Positions 24,938-32,742 of a stretch of 64,000 nucleotides of DNA are shown in pieces; position 1 is the stretch's first letter, and each line of letters opens with the position of its first letter. Made by a program: the position numbers and the translations under genes. The stretch is from an uncultured Eggerthellaceae bacterium (GTDB lineage Bacteria > Actinomycetota > Coriobacteriia > Coriobacteriales > Eggerthellaceae), in the NCBI GenBank assembly GCA_934617065.1, contig CAKTTY010000004.1:62001-126000 (forward strand), in the 5' to 3' direction. The notes under the pieces were generated by a model, which was not told where the DNA came from, did not search any database, and saw only the letters and a list, made by a program, of their open reading frames with translations.

Positions 24938-25399
24938 CTATGCCAGCGTCCGCTTCAGGTGTTCAAGTAAAGCGATGCATCCTGCGTCCACGTCGTTGAA
25001 AGTCACTTCGAAATCGCCCGTGTACCAGGGGTCGGCAACGTCGCGGTTGGCGCCCGTCCAGTCCAAAAGCAGGCTCAGCTTGCCTTCGGGGTCGTTTTTG
25101 AACAGACGGCGCATGTCGCGCATGTTGTAGGCGTCCATGCCAACAAGGTAGTCGAAGCGCTCGTAGTCTTCCTTGGTTGCCAGGCGTGCCGCGCGCGGTT
25201 CGTAGGGCACGCCGTAGCGGTCCAGCACGCCCTTCGTGCCATAGTGTGTGTCGCTGCCCAACTCGTCGCGATGCATGGCGGCCGATTCAACGTACACGGC
25301 ACCTTCAAGCCCCGCCTTGCGCACGCGCTCCTTCATAACGAACTCCGCCATAGGCGAGCGACAGATGTTGCCGTGGCAAACGAAGAGGATGTTGATCAT
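24938..25399 (-). CDS. Low-molecular-weight protein-tyrosine phosphatase
   Basis: A 153-residue cytoplasmic phosphatase that dephosphorylates protein tyrosine, or possibly arginine, residues. The catalytic loop VCHGNICRSPMAE at residues 7-19 gives the CX5RS signature, and DPWYTGDFE at about 121-129 carries the general-acid aspartate. Length is typical of the family. The ATG follows GAAAGGCAATCC, and a TATAGT -10 lies about 35 bases upstream on this strand. It is followed by a small charged protein of unknown function in the same orientation. No tyrosine-kinase partner or capsule cluster is nearby. Confidence 0.93.
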   Translation of the reverse strand: MINILFVCHGNICRSPMAEFVMKERVRKAGLEGAVYVESAAMHRDELGSDTHYGTKGVLDRYGVPYEPRAARLATKEDYERFDYLVGMDAYNMRDMRRLFKNDPEGKLSLLLDWTGANRDVADPWYTGDFEVTFNDVDAGCIALLEHLKRTLA

Positions 25400-25496
25400 G
25401 GATTGCCTTTCAGTGGTTTGCGGCGATGAGGTAACTATAGCGTGGTTCTAAGCGTTGGCAAGCTTGAGTAATTGGGGAAGGGTGAGTGACGGGAAT

Positions 25497-25523
25497 AAAA
25501 AAAGACCCGCCGTAGCGGATCTT
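25497..25523 (-). terminator. Terminator after tRNA-Asn
   Basis: On the minus strand AGATCCGC, loop TACG, GCGGGTCT, then a run of seven T. Confidence 0.88.
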
Positions 25524-25531
25524 TGAAATTC

Positions 25532-25606
25532 TGGCTCCCCGGGTAGGATTCGAACCTACAACCCTCCGGTTAACAGCCGGATGCTCTGCCGTTGAGCTAC
25601 CGAGGA
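25532..25606 (-). tRNA. tRNA-Asn (anticodon GTT)
   Basis: A complete 75-base cloverleaf. Acceptor TCCTCGG pairs with CCGGGGA, the D-arm contains GCTCAACGGCAGAGC, the anticodon arm is TCCGG-CTGTTAA-CCGGA (anticodon GTT), and the T-arm contains GGTTCGAATCC. The CCA end is encoded. The terminator follows within 10 bases. Confidence 0.97.
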
Positions 25607-25717
25607 ATTCGGTGCGTTCTTCGTGACGCAAGAAATTATTATACGCATCTTGAGAATCGGTGCAACATCTTTTTTGAAAAAAGTTGCAACTCGATTCCCA
25701 TCAGCGTAAACAGTGAA

Positions 25718-26956
25718 TTAGCGCCTGCGCAGCGAAGGCCTCCTGCGGCCTCTGCCAGTACGTGCTGCGCGCTTAGTGGGGCGCTTGGGGTTGGGGATCA
25801 GGCGATCGTCGGCATACTCAAAGCCTTCGACGTCGTGCGTTTCCAACAGATGTTGCGTGTGGTATTCGATTTCGCGCAAATCAAGGAGCTGATCCGGGGA
25901 AAGGAACGTGTAGGCAGCACCTGATTCGCCTGCGCGACCCGTACGCCCGATTCGATGGATGTAATCCTCAGGGGAGTCGGGCACAGTGAGGTTGACGACG
26001 TAGCTCACATCGGTGATATCGATGCCACGCGCCAGGACGTCGGTGGCAACCAGCACGTCTATCTTGCCCTCGCGGAAGTTTTTCAGCGCGCGGTCGCGTT
26101 TGCCTTGATGCTTGTCTGCGTGGATGCTGTCAGCTTTTACGCCCGCATCCTTCAAACGCGTGGCGCACGAATCTGCGGATTGCTTGGTGCGGGTAAACAC
26201 GATGACGCGTTCCGCCCCTTGCTCTTTGAGCAAGGCAACAAGGAGATCCTGTTTCTGGCGCTCTGAAACAGGCAGCAGGTATTCGTTTACCGTGTCGGCG
26301 GTTTCACCCTTGTGGGCGATCTCGATAACCTCTGGATCGGCCTGTACGAGTTTTGCCTTCGCTTGAACGTCGGGCGTTAACGTGGCGCTGAACAAGAAGG
26401 TTTGACGTTCTTTGGGCGTCATGCGCACGATTGAGTTCACAGGGGGCCAGAAGCCCATGTCCATCATGCGATCGACTTCGTCAAGCACAAGATAGTGGAT
26501 GTTTTCCAGGGAAAGAAGGCCCTGCTGCGCCAAGTCAAGCAAGCGTCCAGGGGTGGCAATAAGCACATCGCAGCCCTTTTTGAGCTTTTCTACCTGGGTA
26601 GAATATTTTTTACCGCCAATTACGGTAAGCGTACGGAACTTGGTGGTTTGCGCGATGGCGCTAGCGCATTCGGAAATCTGCTGAGCCAGTTCGCGTGTCG
26701 GCGCCAAAATCAACGCGTAGGGGCCCTTTTTGGGTCGCTTTGAGCCGAAGTGACGCACCATTTGATCGAAGATAGGAAGCAGATAGGCGAGTGTCTTTCC
26801 TGTACCGGTTTGTGCGGCAGCCAGGATGTCTTTTCCTTCGATTCCCGGTGGAATGGAAAGCGCCTGTACAGGGGTAGGTTCGGTGAAGCCAAGATTCTCA
26901 ATGGCTTCCAATGAGGGCTTGGACAAGCCAAGCGTATTAAAAGTTGAGATAGTCAT
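25718..26956 (-). CDS. DEAD-box ATP-dependent RNA helicase
   Basis: A 412-residue RNA helicase of the RhlE/CshA type. Motifs in order: the Q motif GFTEPTPVQALSIP, Walker A AAQTGTGKT, PTRELAQQ, TPGRLLDL, a Walker B read as VLDEVDRMM (DEVD rather than DEAD), SAT in FLFSATLTPD, and HRIGRTGRAG. The C-terminus is a short arginine-rich tail (KRPTKRAARTGRGRRRPSLRR), likely an RNA-binding extension. The protein remodels structured RNA, typically in ribosome assembly or mRNA decay. The DEVD variant keeps both acidic residues. The ribosome site (AAAGG) is very close to the ATG, so the exact start is slightly uncertain. Divergent from trpS. Confidence 0.93.
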   Translation of the reverse strand: MTISTFNTLGLSKPSLEAIENLGFTEPTPVQALSIPPGIEGKDILAAAQTGTGKTLAYLLPIFDQMVRHFGSKRPKKGPYALILAPTRELAQQISECASAIAQTTKFRTLTVIGGKKYSTQVEKLKKGCDVLIATPGRLLDLAQQGLLSLENIHYLVLDEVDRMMDMGFWPPVNSIVRMTPKERQTFLFSATLTPDVQAKAKLVQADPEVIEIAHKGETADTVNEYLLPVSERQKQDLLVALLKEQGAERVIVFTRTKQSADSCATRLKDAGVKADSIHADKHQGKRDRALKNFREGKIDVLVATDVLARGIDITDVSYVVNLTVPDSPEDYIHRIGRTGRAGESGAAYTFLSPDQLLDLREIEYHTQHLLETHDVEGFEYADDRLIPNPKRPTKRAARTGRGRRRPSLRRR

Positions 26957-27009
26957 GCCTTTCAGTGTAGGGGACGGAAGGGCAATAGTCTATGCGGAAG
27001 ATAAGCAAT

Positions 27010-27015
27010 GGTATA
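27010..27015 (+). promoter_or_regulatory. Probable -10 element of trpS
   Basis: TATACT lies 78 bases before the chosen trpS start and only 8 bases before an upstream in-frame ATG at 27024, so a leaderless longer form is possible. Confidence 0.45.
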
Positions 27016-27092
27016 CTTTCCCAATGCATCCAACGCCGTTTGAGTGCGGCTCAATCACCCTTACGAATCAAACGAAAGAGGCACTGTTCGTT

Positions 27093-28142
27093 ATGAGCTC
27101 TAATAGTTTTGAAGCAAGCCAGAAGCGCAGCGAGGCAATTCGCGCCGACCTTGAAATAAATCCCGGCAAGTACACGATGCTTACGGGCGACCGTCCTACG
27201 GGTCGTTTGCATCTGGGTCACTATTTCGGCACTATCAAGGAACGCGTTGCGCTGCAGAACAAAGGCGTTACCACGCGAGTTATCATCGCTGATTATCAGG
27301 TAATCACCGATCGCGATACCACGGACAACATTCAGGACAACGTTCGCAACATGGTTATCGACTATCTCGCATGCGGCATCGATCCTGAAAAAACGATGAT
27401 CTTTACCCATTCTGCGGTCCCTGCTTTAAATCAGCTTATGCTCCCGTTCCTTTCTTTGGTATCCGAGGCAGAGCTCCTTCGTAACCCCACGGTTAAGGCC
27501 GAGCAGGAAGCATCGGGCCATGCCCTTACCGGCCTTCTTCTAACTTATCCCGTGCATCAGGCATGCGATATTTTGTTCTGCAAGGGCAATATCGTACCCT
27601 GCGGCAAGGATCAGCTGCCCCATATCGAACAGACCCGCCAAATTGCTCGTCGTTTTAACGAGCGTTACGGCTACGTGTTCCCTGAGCCTGAATGTCTTCT
27701 GAATGACGACGCACCTGAGATTCCTGGCTTGGATGGCCGCAAGATGTCGAAGAGCTACGGCAATGCCATCAGCCTTTCGTTTACGGCAGAAGAAACCGCC
27801 AAGATCATCAAGAAGTCCAAGACCGATTCCGAACGTTTCATCACGTTCGATAAGGAAAACCGCCCCGGCGTATCGGCTCTTCTTACCACGGCAGCCTTGT
27901 GCACGGGTCGTACCGAAGTGGAAATTGCCGAGGAAATTGGCAACGGGGGTTCGGGCATGCTTAAGAAATACGTCACCGAAGCGGTTAACGAGTACCTTGC
28001 TCCTATCCGCGAGCGTCGTGAGGCAATTGCCGCAAAGCCTGGCTATGTTGAAGAGGTTCTGCATGAAGGCAATCGCAAAGCGAATGAAATCGCCAATACA
28101 ACTTTGGACGAGGTTCGTGAAGCCATGCACATGGTTTACTAG
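27093..28142 (+). CDS. trpS: Tryptophanyl-tRNA synthetase
   Basis: A 349-residue class I aminoacyl-tRNA synthetase charging tRNA-Trp. LTGDRPTGRLHLGHYFG contains the HIGH-type motif (HLGH), and GRKMSKSYGNAISL is the KMSKS loop. Length fits the bacterial enzyme (about 330-350). The ATG at 27093 follows GAAAGAGG at suitable spacing. An upstream in-frame ATG at 27024 would add 23 residues and could be used if the message is leaderless from the TATACT at 27010. Divergent from the helicase gene. A strong terminator follows. Confidence 0.96.
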   Translation: MSSNSFEASQKRSEAIRADLEINPGKYTMLTGDRPTGRLHLGHYFGTIKERVALQNKGVTTRVIIADYQVITDRDTTDNIQDNVRNMVIDYLACGIDPEKTMIFTHSAVPALNQLMLPFLSLVSEAELLRNPTVKAEQEASGHALTGLLLTYPVHQACDILFCKGNIVPCGKDQLPHIEQTRQIARRFNERYGYVFPEPECLLNDDAPEIPGLDGRKMSKSYGNAISLSFTAEETAKIIKKSKTDSERFITFDKENRPGVSALLTTAALCTGRTEVEIAEEIGNGGSGMLKKYVTEAVNEYLAPIRERREAIAAKPGYVEEVLHEGNRKANEIANTTLDEVREAMHMVY

Positions 28143-28193
28143 GGTTTCGATTCACGCTTAAAAACAGCTGGGCGTATAAAACGGCTGAGCATG

Positions 28194-28228
28194 AAAAGCG
28201 GCTAGGCATATGCGCCTAGCCGCTTTTT
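28194..28228 (+). terminator. Terminator after trpS
   Basis: AAAAGCGGCTAGGC pairs with GCCTAGCCGCTTTT across a 6-base loop, with one further T. Confidence 0.9.
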
Positions 28229-28398
28229 GTTGGTAAATATCGTGCAAGGTCCGAGGCGCGGTGGGCGGATAAATATCCAAACATCACGGTAAGCGTGAAT
28301 TACCATGTTTGCAGGGTGCCGCAACGGCTGTGGGGGATCATTTGCGCGTTAATGTGTCGATCCTTGGGAATGGAAGTGGCAAAAGCGGTAAAGTACGC

Positions 28399-28432
28399 TA
28401 GAATAATCAATCGCAGCTTCTGACGAAGCTGC
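28399..28432 (+). promoter_or_regulatory. tRNA promoter -10 and leader hairpin
   Basis: TAGAAT at 28399-28404, then a perfect hairpin GCAGCTTC-TGAC-GAAGCTGC (28413-28432) six bases before the mature tRNA. The hairpin may guide 5' processing. Confidence 0.5.
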
Positions 28433-28438
28433 TGCTTC

Positions 28439-28513
28439 GGGCCCATAGCTCAATGGTGGAGCAGGGGACTCATAATCCTTTGGTTCTCGGTTCGAATCCG
28501 GGTGGGCCCACCA
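28439..28513 (+). tRNA. tRNA with CAT anticodon (Met, or lysidine-type Ile2)
   Basis: A 75-base cloverleaf. Acceptor GGGCCCA/TGGGCCC, D-arm GCTCAATGGTGGAGC, anticodon arm GGGGA-CTCATAA-TCCTT, T-arm with GGTTCGAATCC, encoded CCA. The CAT anticodon and Watson-Crick first pair exclude initiator tRNA. Elongator Met and Ile2 cannot be separated by eye; the bases after the anticodon stem (TTGGT) resemble Ile2. Confidence 0.93.
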
Positions 28514-28526
28514 TCAGGAAACATTG

Positions 28527-28553
28527 GCCGTCACTTCGAGTGGCGGCTTTTTT
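28527..28553 (+). terminator. Terminator after the CAT tRNA
   Basis: GCCGTCACT, loop TCG, AGTGGCGGC, followed by TTTTTT. Confidence 0.92.
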
Positions 28554-28740
28554 ATTTGAGCGTCCTTCTTTGATGTGAGCGATATTGCGCGCATCAAAGT
28601 GTTGCTGCATTCTAAAGCTATATATACCTGCAGCTTTGGCTCTGTTGGCTATATACAGCCCGTTTGCTGGTTTATGCAACCCTCATTCTGACGGTGCTTG
28701 CTCTTCTCTTTGAAGCGGAAGCAGCGAGCAATTTCGCAAA

Positions 28741-28776
28741 AAATAAGCCACCTGCGATGGCGCAGGTGGCTTATTT
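28741..28776. terminator. Bidirectional terminator
   Basis: A perfect 16-bp stem AAATAAGCCACCTGCG, loop ATGG, CGCAGGTGGCTTATTT. It follows the membrane-protein gene on the minus strand and also insulates it from the tRNA side. The rest of 28554-28740 shows no gene. Confidence 0.85.
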
Positions 28777-28798
28777 AGCCGATGGATGGAATGCGGGG

Positions 28799-29398
28799 TT
28801 ATTTAACTTCTTTACGGAAACGCTTAGCCTTTTTAAGCGATGGGCGTTCTTCGTCGATTTGCTTCATCGTGATAATGGTCATAACGATGAGTACGATGTT
28901 GATAAGGCATGCAGGGCTGATGATGTGAATCATGAAAAGAGCAACAAGTTCAATAGCGATAGAAATGCCCAACAGAGCGTACATAAGGCCGTTTACAAAC
29001 CCATTGCTAGCGCGGTCGTACATCCAAGCAAAGCCCTTAAGATTGAGGATTACGCTAGCTACAGCAGTCCATAGGCAAACCAGTGCCTCAATGCGGACAA
29101 GGGTGGCAAGACGATAGCCGTTGTATTCCCAACCGCCAGTAGCTCGAAGCTCCCAGTCGGTAAACGTTTCGCCGGAAAACCAACCAAGCAATGTACAGGC
29201 AAGGCCCCAAGCCAAAAGGATCATTGCGTAGATAAAGTAAGCATTCCAAATATGATGCATCTTGGTGCGAAGGGGAGTCATAGGGTAGCCATCGTCGCCG
29301 ATCTTGGTGCCATCCTCTGTGTACCAGATTTCCAGAGGTTTTTTCTGGGGTTTATCTTTTTCCTTCTTTTGTTTGTCCTTCTTATTGAAAAGTGCCAT
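28799..29398 (-). CDS. Hypothetical membrane protein
   Basis: A 199-residue protein with a highly charged, lysine-rich N-terminus (about 1-22) and four predicted membrane segments (about 50-72, 108-125, 135-155, 158-178), ending in a basic tail (KKAKRFRKEVK). No domain recognised. The ATG follows AGGAAGGCTGT on its strand. It is flanked by a perfect bidirectional terminator and by a 380-base intergenic region, so it is a single-gene transcription unit. Aromatic-rich loops (GWFSGETFTDWEL, GGWEYNGYRL) face outside if the N-terminus is cytoplasmic. Confidence 0.7.
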   Translation of the reverse strand: MALFNKKDKQKKEKDKPQKKPLEIWYTEDGTKIGDDGYPMTPLRTKMHHIWNAYFIYAMILLAWGLACTLLGWFSGETFTDWELRATGGWEYNGYRLATLVRIEALVCLWTAVASVILNLKGFAWMYDRASNGFVNGLMYALLGISIAIELVALFMIHIISPACLINIVLIVMTIITMKQIDEERPSLKKAKRFRKEVK

Positions 29399-29782
29399 GT
29401 ACAGCCTTCCTAAAAGGGTGACGCGAAAATACCGAGTTTCAATTCTATATGAACCTCGGATAAGTACAGTCGAGCGAGTGCTCTTATCCGAAGAAAGACA
29501 GAATTTACAGTAAGGGATTCATGCCGATGCAAAAGCGGCAGGTTATGGCCGTATAAGGATGCAACCCGTTGCTTTCGTATATGGAGAAGTGGACTAGGTA
29601 GATAATCAGCCAACGTGATTTTGCATCTTGGCAACCTGGCGATTTTAGGCAAAACAGGATGCTTGATGTCTCGATAGAGTAAGGGGGGGCAGTCAAACGT
29701 GCGCTTACAAAAAAAGGGGAAGCATTTGCTTCCCCTTTTCCCGGAATCTAGCCAAGATAACTCTTGGTTGAAAGAGTCAGAA
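29399..29782. other. Interval between the membrane protein and the acyl-CoA dehydrogenase
   Basis: No convincing gene in about 380 bases. It contains the inverted repeat GGATAAG (29458-29464) with CTTATCC (29483-29489), presumably near the promoter of the membrane-protein gene, and the terminator at 29709-29739. Confidence 0.55.
29709..29739 (-). terminator. Terminator after acyl-CoA dehydrogenase 1
   Basis: AAAAGGGGAAGC, loop ATTT, GCTTCCCCTTTT; on the minus strand it ends in seven T. Confidence 0.9.
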
Positions 29783-31006
29783 CTAGTCGAGCTTAGAGCC
29801 AGCGACCCAGGTCTGGTACTCGAGAGTACCGTCATGATCCTCAACGCCCTTAGCGATGGTGATGCGCTGTACGGTAGGAGCGCCTTCCTCAAGCCACATA
29901 GCGCGGCAGTCGCGATAAAGGAGTTCGGTAGGACCATAAGGAGAATCCTCGAAGTAACCGTCGCCACCGAAGATCTCGAGCATCTCGTCGGAAACGAGAC
30001 GAACGGTGTCGATGGAGAACAGCTTGCAGATTGCAGCCTTCTCGGATACGTACTCGCCGTTGTTGTCCAGATCGAAGTCATCGCAGAAGTCGATGATGGT
30101 GCAGCGAAGAGCATGGATCATCATCTGCATGTTAGCGAGCTTTACGCGGATAGCCTGACGCTTGATGATCGGCTTACCGAAGGTAACGCGGTCGCGTGCA
30201 CGAGCGATGGACATCTCGAACATACGCTGAGAAATACCGAGGTTAGAAGTTGCGATGTGTACGCGGGAAACCGCGAGAGAGTGCATAGCAACCTTCATGC
30301 CCTCGCCACGCTTGCCGAGCATCAATTCGGGCTCGAGCTCAACGTTGGTGAACTTGAGGCCGGTGTGACCGGAGCCACGGCAGCCCATCATGTGAGGCAT
30401 AGGAACGAGTTCGAAGCCAGGACGATCCATAGGAACGAAGAAGGCGGACAGACGATCGTCGCCCTGCTTGTCAGGATCGGTTACGCAGATTACGTAAGAG
30501 AACTGAGAGCAGTCGGTGTGAGAAATGAGCCACTTCTCGCCATTGAGGATCCACTTACCCTTTTCTTCGTCCCATACAGCGGTGGAGTGCAGGTCAGCAC
30601 CGGTGCCGCCAGACTTCTCGGTCAGAGCGAAGTTGGTGAAGATGGTCTTATCCTGGAAGAGAGGCATGTACTTCTCTTTGATCTCGGGCTGACCGAAATC
30701 GTTGAGGATGCGCCAGTTCAGGTCAGATGCATAGTGCATGTGCATACGCATGCCCGAAGGACCACGGGAGAACTCTTCCTGAACCTGCAGGATTTCCTTC
30801 TCGGAGAGGCCCCATCCACCGTACTCTACAGGGAGAGAATAACGATAGATGTCGTTGTCGATGTTGGACTGGTAGAACTTCTCGGGGAACGTGTTGGTTA
30901 CCTCGATCTCCTTCTGCCATTCGGTGTAAGGACCTTCGACCATGTCGCGAACCTTCTTGAGGTACGCCTTAAACTGCTCGTCGGTGATGGTTGCATTCGG
31001 ATTCAT
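29783..31006 (-). CDS. Acyl-CoA dehydrogenase (1)
   Basis: A 407-residue FAD-dependent acyl-CoA dehydrogenase/reductase. FALTEKSGGTGADLHSTAVW (about 130-149) and NGEKWLISHTDCSQF (about 160-174) form the flavin-binding middle domain. EIFGGDGYFEDSPYG and LLYRDCRAMWLEEGAP lie in the C-terminal helical domain; EEGAP keeps the catalytic-glutamate position of the canonical EGT motif. Such enzymes introduce or reduce the C2-C3 double bond of a CoA thioester and exchange electrons with ETF. The ATG follows AGGAGGGTTT. It is divergent from a second dehydrogenase followed by the etf/fix genes, with paired 12-bp inverted sites between them. Substrate unknown; a crotonobetainyl-CoA-reductase-like role is one option. 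Confidence 0.93.
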   Translation of the reverse strand: MNPNATITDEQFKAYLKKVRDMVEGPYTEWQKEIEVTNTFPEKFYQSNIDNDIYRYSLPVEYGGWGLSEKEILQVQEEFSRGPSGMRMHMHYASDLNWRILNDFGQPEIKEKYMPLFQDKTIFTNFALTEKSGGTGADLHSTAVWDEEKGKWILNGEKWLISHTDCSQFSYVICVTDPDKQGDDRLSAFFVPMDRPGFELVPMPHMMGCRGSGHTGLKFTNVELEPELMLGKRGEGMKVAMHSLAVSRVHIATSNLGISQRMFEMSIARARDRVTFGKPIIKRQAIRVKLANMQMMIHALRCTIIDFCDDFDLDNNGEYVSEKAAICKLFSIDTVRLVSDEMLEIFGGDGYFEDSPYGPTELLYRDCRAMWLEEGAPTVQRITIAKGVEDHDGTLEYQTWVAGSKLD

Positions 31007-31520
31007 AAACCCTCCTAATCGGTTTGTGAATGGAACCTTTCGGTTCCTGATTAACCCTTATGCGGCAGATTCCGGATATTCCGCTACAAGCAGTTTAGCA
31101 TTCTCGCGTTAAGAGGTGTCCAATAGGATATGCACAATCTAAAAACTTCTATCTATAGGCTTGCTCTATCGTTCATTTTTGAGTAATTTCGCTCGACAGC
31201 GCTTCACCTCGCAAGATGTTTTATACATAAATTAGTAGTAATTCCAGACGGTTCGATTCACTAGTTTTTATTGACTATTCGTGATCACGTTCACATACAT
31301 TTACGGAAATGGCATCAGGGTTGAAAATCAATAGATCTGCCCTATGGAAATCTGCAAGATGAATCGGTAATTTTTTACTCCATCTATCTTTTTCCTATTG
31401 GACAGCTTTGTTCTTGCGATTAAACTCAACTACAGCAGAAAGTCCGTTTTCTGGCATGCAATCATGTCAGAACTAGTTCGTTTGCCCTTGGAAGGGGCGG
31501 GCGAGGAGAAGGAGAAGATT
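31007..31520. other. Divergent regulatory region between the acyl-CoA dehydrogenases
   Basis: About 510 bases, AT-rich relative to neighbours and without a gene. It holds a GGAACC-TTTC-GGTTCC hairpin in the leader of gene 1 (31032-31047), two inverted 12-bp sites at 31117 and 31393, and a TTGACT (about 31270). Confidence 0.65.
31117..31404. promoter_or_regulatory. Two inverted 12-bp sites, probable operators
   Basis: TGTCCAATAGGA at 31117-31128 is the exact reverse complement of TCCTATTGGACA at 31393-31404. Each lies about 115 bases from one of the divergent start codons. Matching mirror-image placement suggests coordinated control of both genes by one regulator. Confidence 0.6.
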
Positions 31521-32672
31521 ATGGATTTTGCTCTCACCGACGAGCAGGAACTTCTTGTTGAGTCCCTCAAGGAGTATGCAGACCGCTACTTCGACGATGA
31601 GTCCGTACGTCAGATGTATGAAAACCATCAGGTTAGCGCCGAGGCCCAGGACGCATATCGCGACGCAGGCTTCCCCTTCATGGGCCTTCCCGAAGAGGTT
31701 GGTGGCATTCCTACGGACCACGTAACTCTGGGTCTCATGACCGAGAAGCTCTATGAGTTCACTGGTGCTATGACTCCCTTCATGACCGGTATGCTCGCTT
31801 GCGCTGACCTTGCAGAGTTCGGCACTCCTGAGCAGTCCGCAGTTATCATGGAAGAGTACGAGAAGTCCGGCCAGTCCGTTGCTGCTCTCTGCCTCTCTGA
31901 GCCCGCTGCTGGTTCCGACAACATGGGCATGACCATGACCTCTAAGAAGCAGGCTGATGGTACGTATGTTCTGAACGGTCAGAAGACTTGGGTTACCAAT
32001 GGTGCTGACGTTCCTTACTACATCGTTATCTGCAAGGACGAGGAGCCTGCTCGCGAAAACAACAAGATGTCTCTCTGGCTCGTTAAGCGCGAGACCGAGG
32101 GTGTTTCCACCGCTCACCTGACCAAGCTTGGTCAGCACACCGTTCCTTTCGTTGACGTATTCTTCGACAATGTTGTTGTCGAAGAATCCCAGCGCATTGG
32201 TGAAGCTGGTGCTGGTTGGCTGCTGCTCATGAAGAACTTCGAGTTCGAGCGCTGCCTCGTTGTTGCTCAGGGTCTTGGCCTTGCTCAGGCTGCTCAGAAC
32301 GATGCTATCGCTTACGCTAAGGAGCGCATCGCTTTCGGTAAGCCGATCATCACCAACCCCCGTGTTCAGGGCCTCATCGAGCAGAACGAAATCATGCTTC
32401 AGCAGACCCGTCATTGGCTGTACTATTGCCTCTGGAAGCTCGATCAGGGTCAGTCCATCAACGCTGACATCGCTATGCTGAAGTCTTGGGGCACTCGTGC
32501 TCATCTTCAGATTGCTGATAATGCAATTGAGGTATACGGCGGCCTCGGTTATACTGAGGAAGTTCGTGTTGGTCGCATTTGGCGTGACCTTCGTGGTAAT
32601 ATGCTCGCTGGCGGTACGTGTGAGGTTATGGACTACATCGCCGGTCGTGCAATTCCTAAACTGTATAAGTAA
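31521..32672 (+). CDS. Acyl-CoA dehydrogenase (2)
   Basis: A 383-residue acyl-CoA dehydrogenase heading the etf/fix block. MDFALTDEQELLVESLKEYA is a typical N-terminal helix. CLSEPAAGSDNMGM and LNGQKTWVTNGADVPYYI form the flavin domain. VYGGLGYTEEVRVGRIWRDLR and AGGTCEVMDYIAGRAIPKLY close the C-terminal domain. The usual catalytic EGT motif reads GGT here, so the base, if any, must come from another position, as in isovaleryl-CoA-type enzymes, or the enzyme works mainly as a reductase. The ATG at 31521 follows GGAGAAGGAGAAG; an upstream in-frame ATG at 31398 overlaps an operator-like site and is unlikely. etfB follows after 70 bases. Confidence 0.93.
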   Translation: MDFALTDEQELLVESLKEYADRYFDDESVRQMYENHQVSAEAQDAYRDAGFPFMGLPEEVGGIPTDHVTLGLMTEKLYEFTGAMTPFMTGMLACADLAEFGTPEQSAVIMEEYEKSGQSVAALCLSEPAAGSDNMGMTMTSKKQADGTYVLNGQKTWVTNGADVPYYIVICKDEEPARENNKMSLWLVKRETEGVSTAHLTKLGQHTVPFVDVFFDNVVVEESQRIGEAGAGWLLLMKNFEFERCLVVAQGLGLAQAAQNDAIAYAKERIAFGKPIITNPRVQGLIEQNEIMLQQTRHWLYYCLWKLDQGQSINADIAMLKSWGTRAHLQIADNAIEVYGGLGYTEEVRVGRIWRDLRGNMLAGGTCEVMDYIAGRAIPKLYK

Positions 32673-32742
32673 CCCTACGCGCACTGCTGCACGTAACTCC
32701 CGTTTGTATAGGTAATACAAGGAGAATAGGAGCAAGAAAGTT

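Larger units (their letters stand above)
28143..28438. other. Interval between trpS and the CAT-anticodon tRNA
   Basis: No gene seen. Three imperfect 16-18-base tandem units (AAAACAGCTGGGCGTAT, AAAACGGCTGAGCATG, AAAAGCGGCTAGGCATAT; about 28160-28210) lead into the trpS terminator. The tRNA promoter and a leader hairpin follow near 28399-28432. Confidence 0.6.

Noticed and set aside
26826..27092. N-terminal extension of trpS into the divergent region
   Set aside because: The extension overlaps the helicase coding region on the other strand and most of it lies upstream of the probable -10; a start at 27093 has a ribosome site and gives the usual length.
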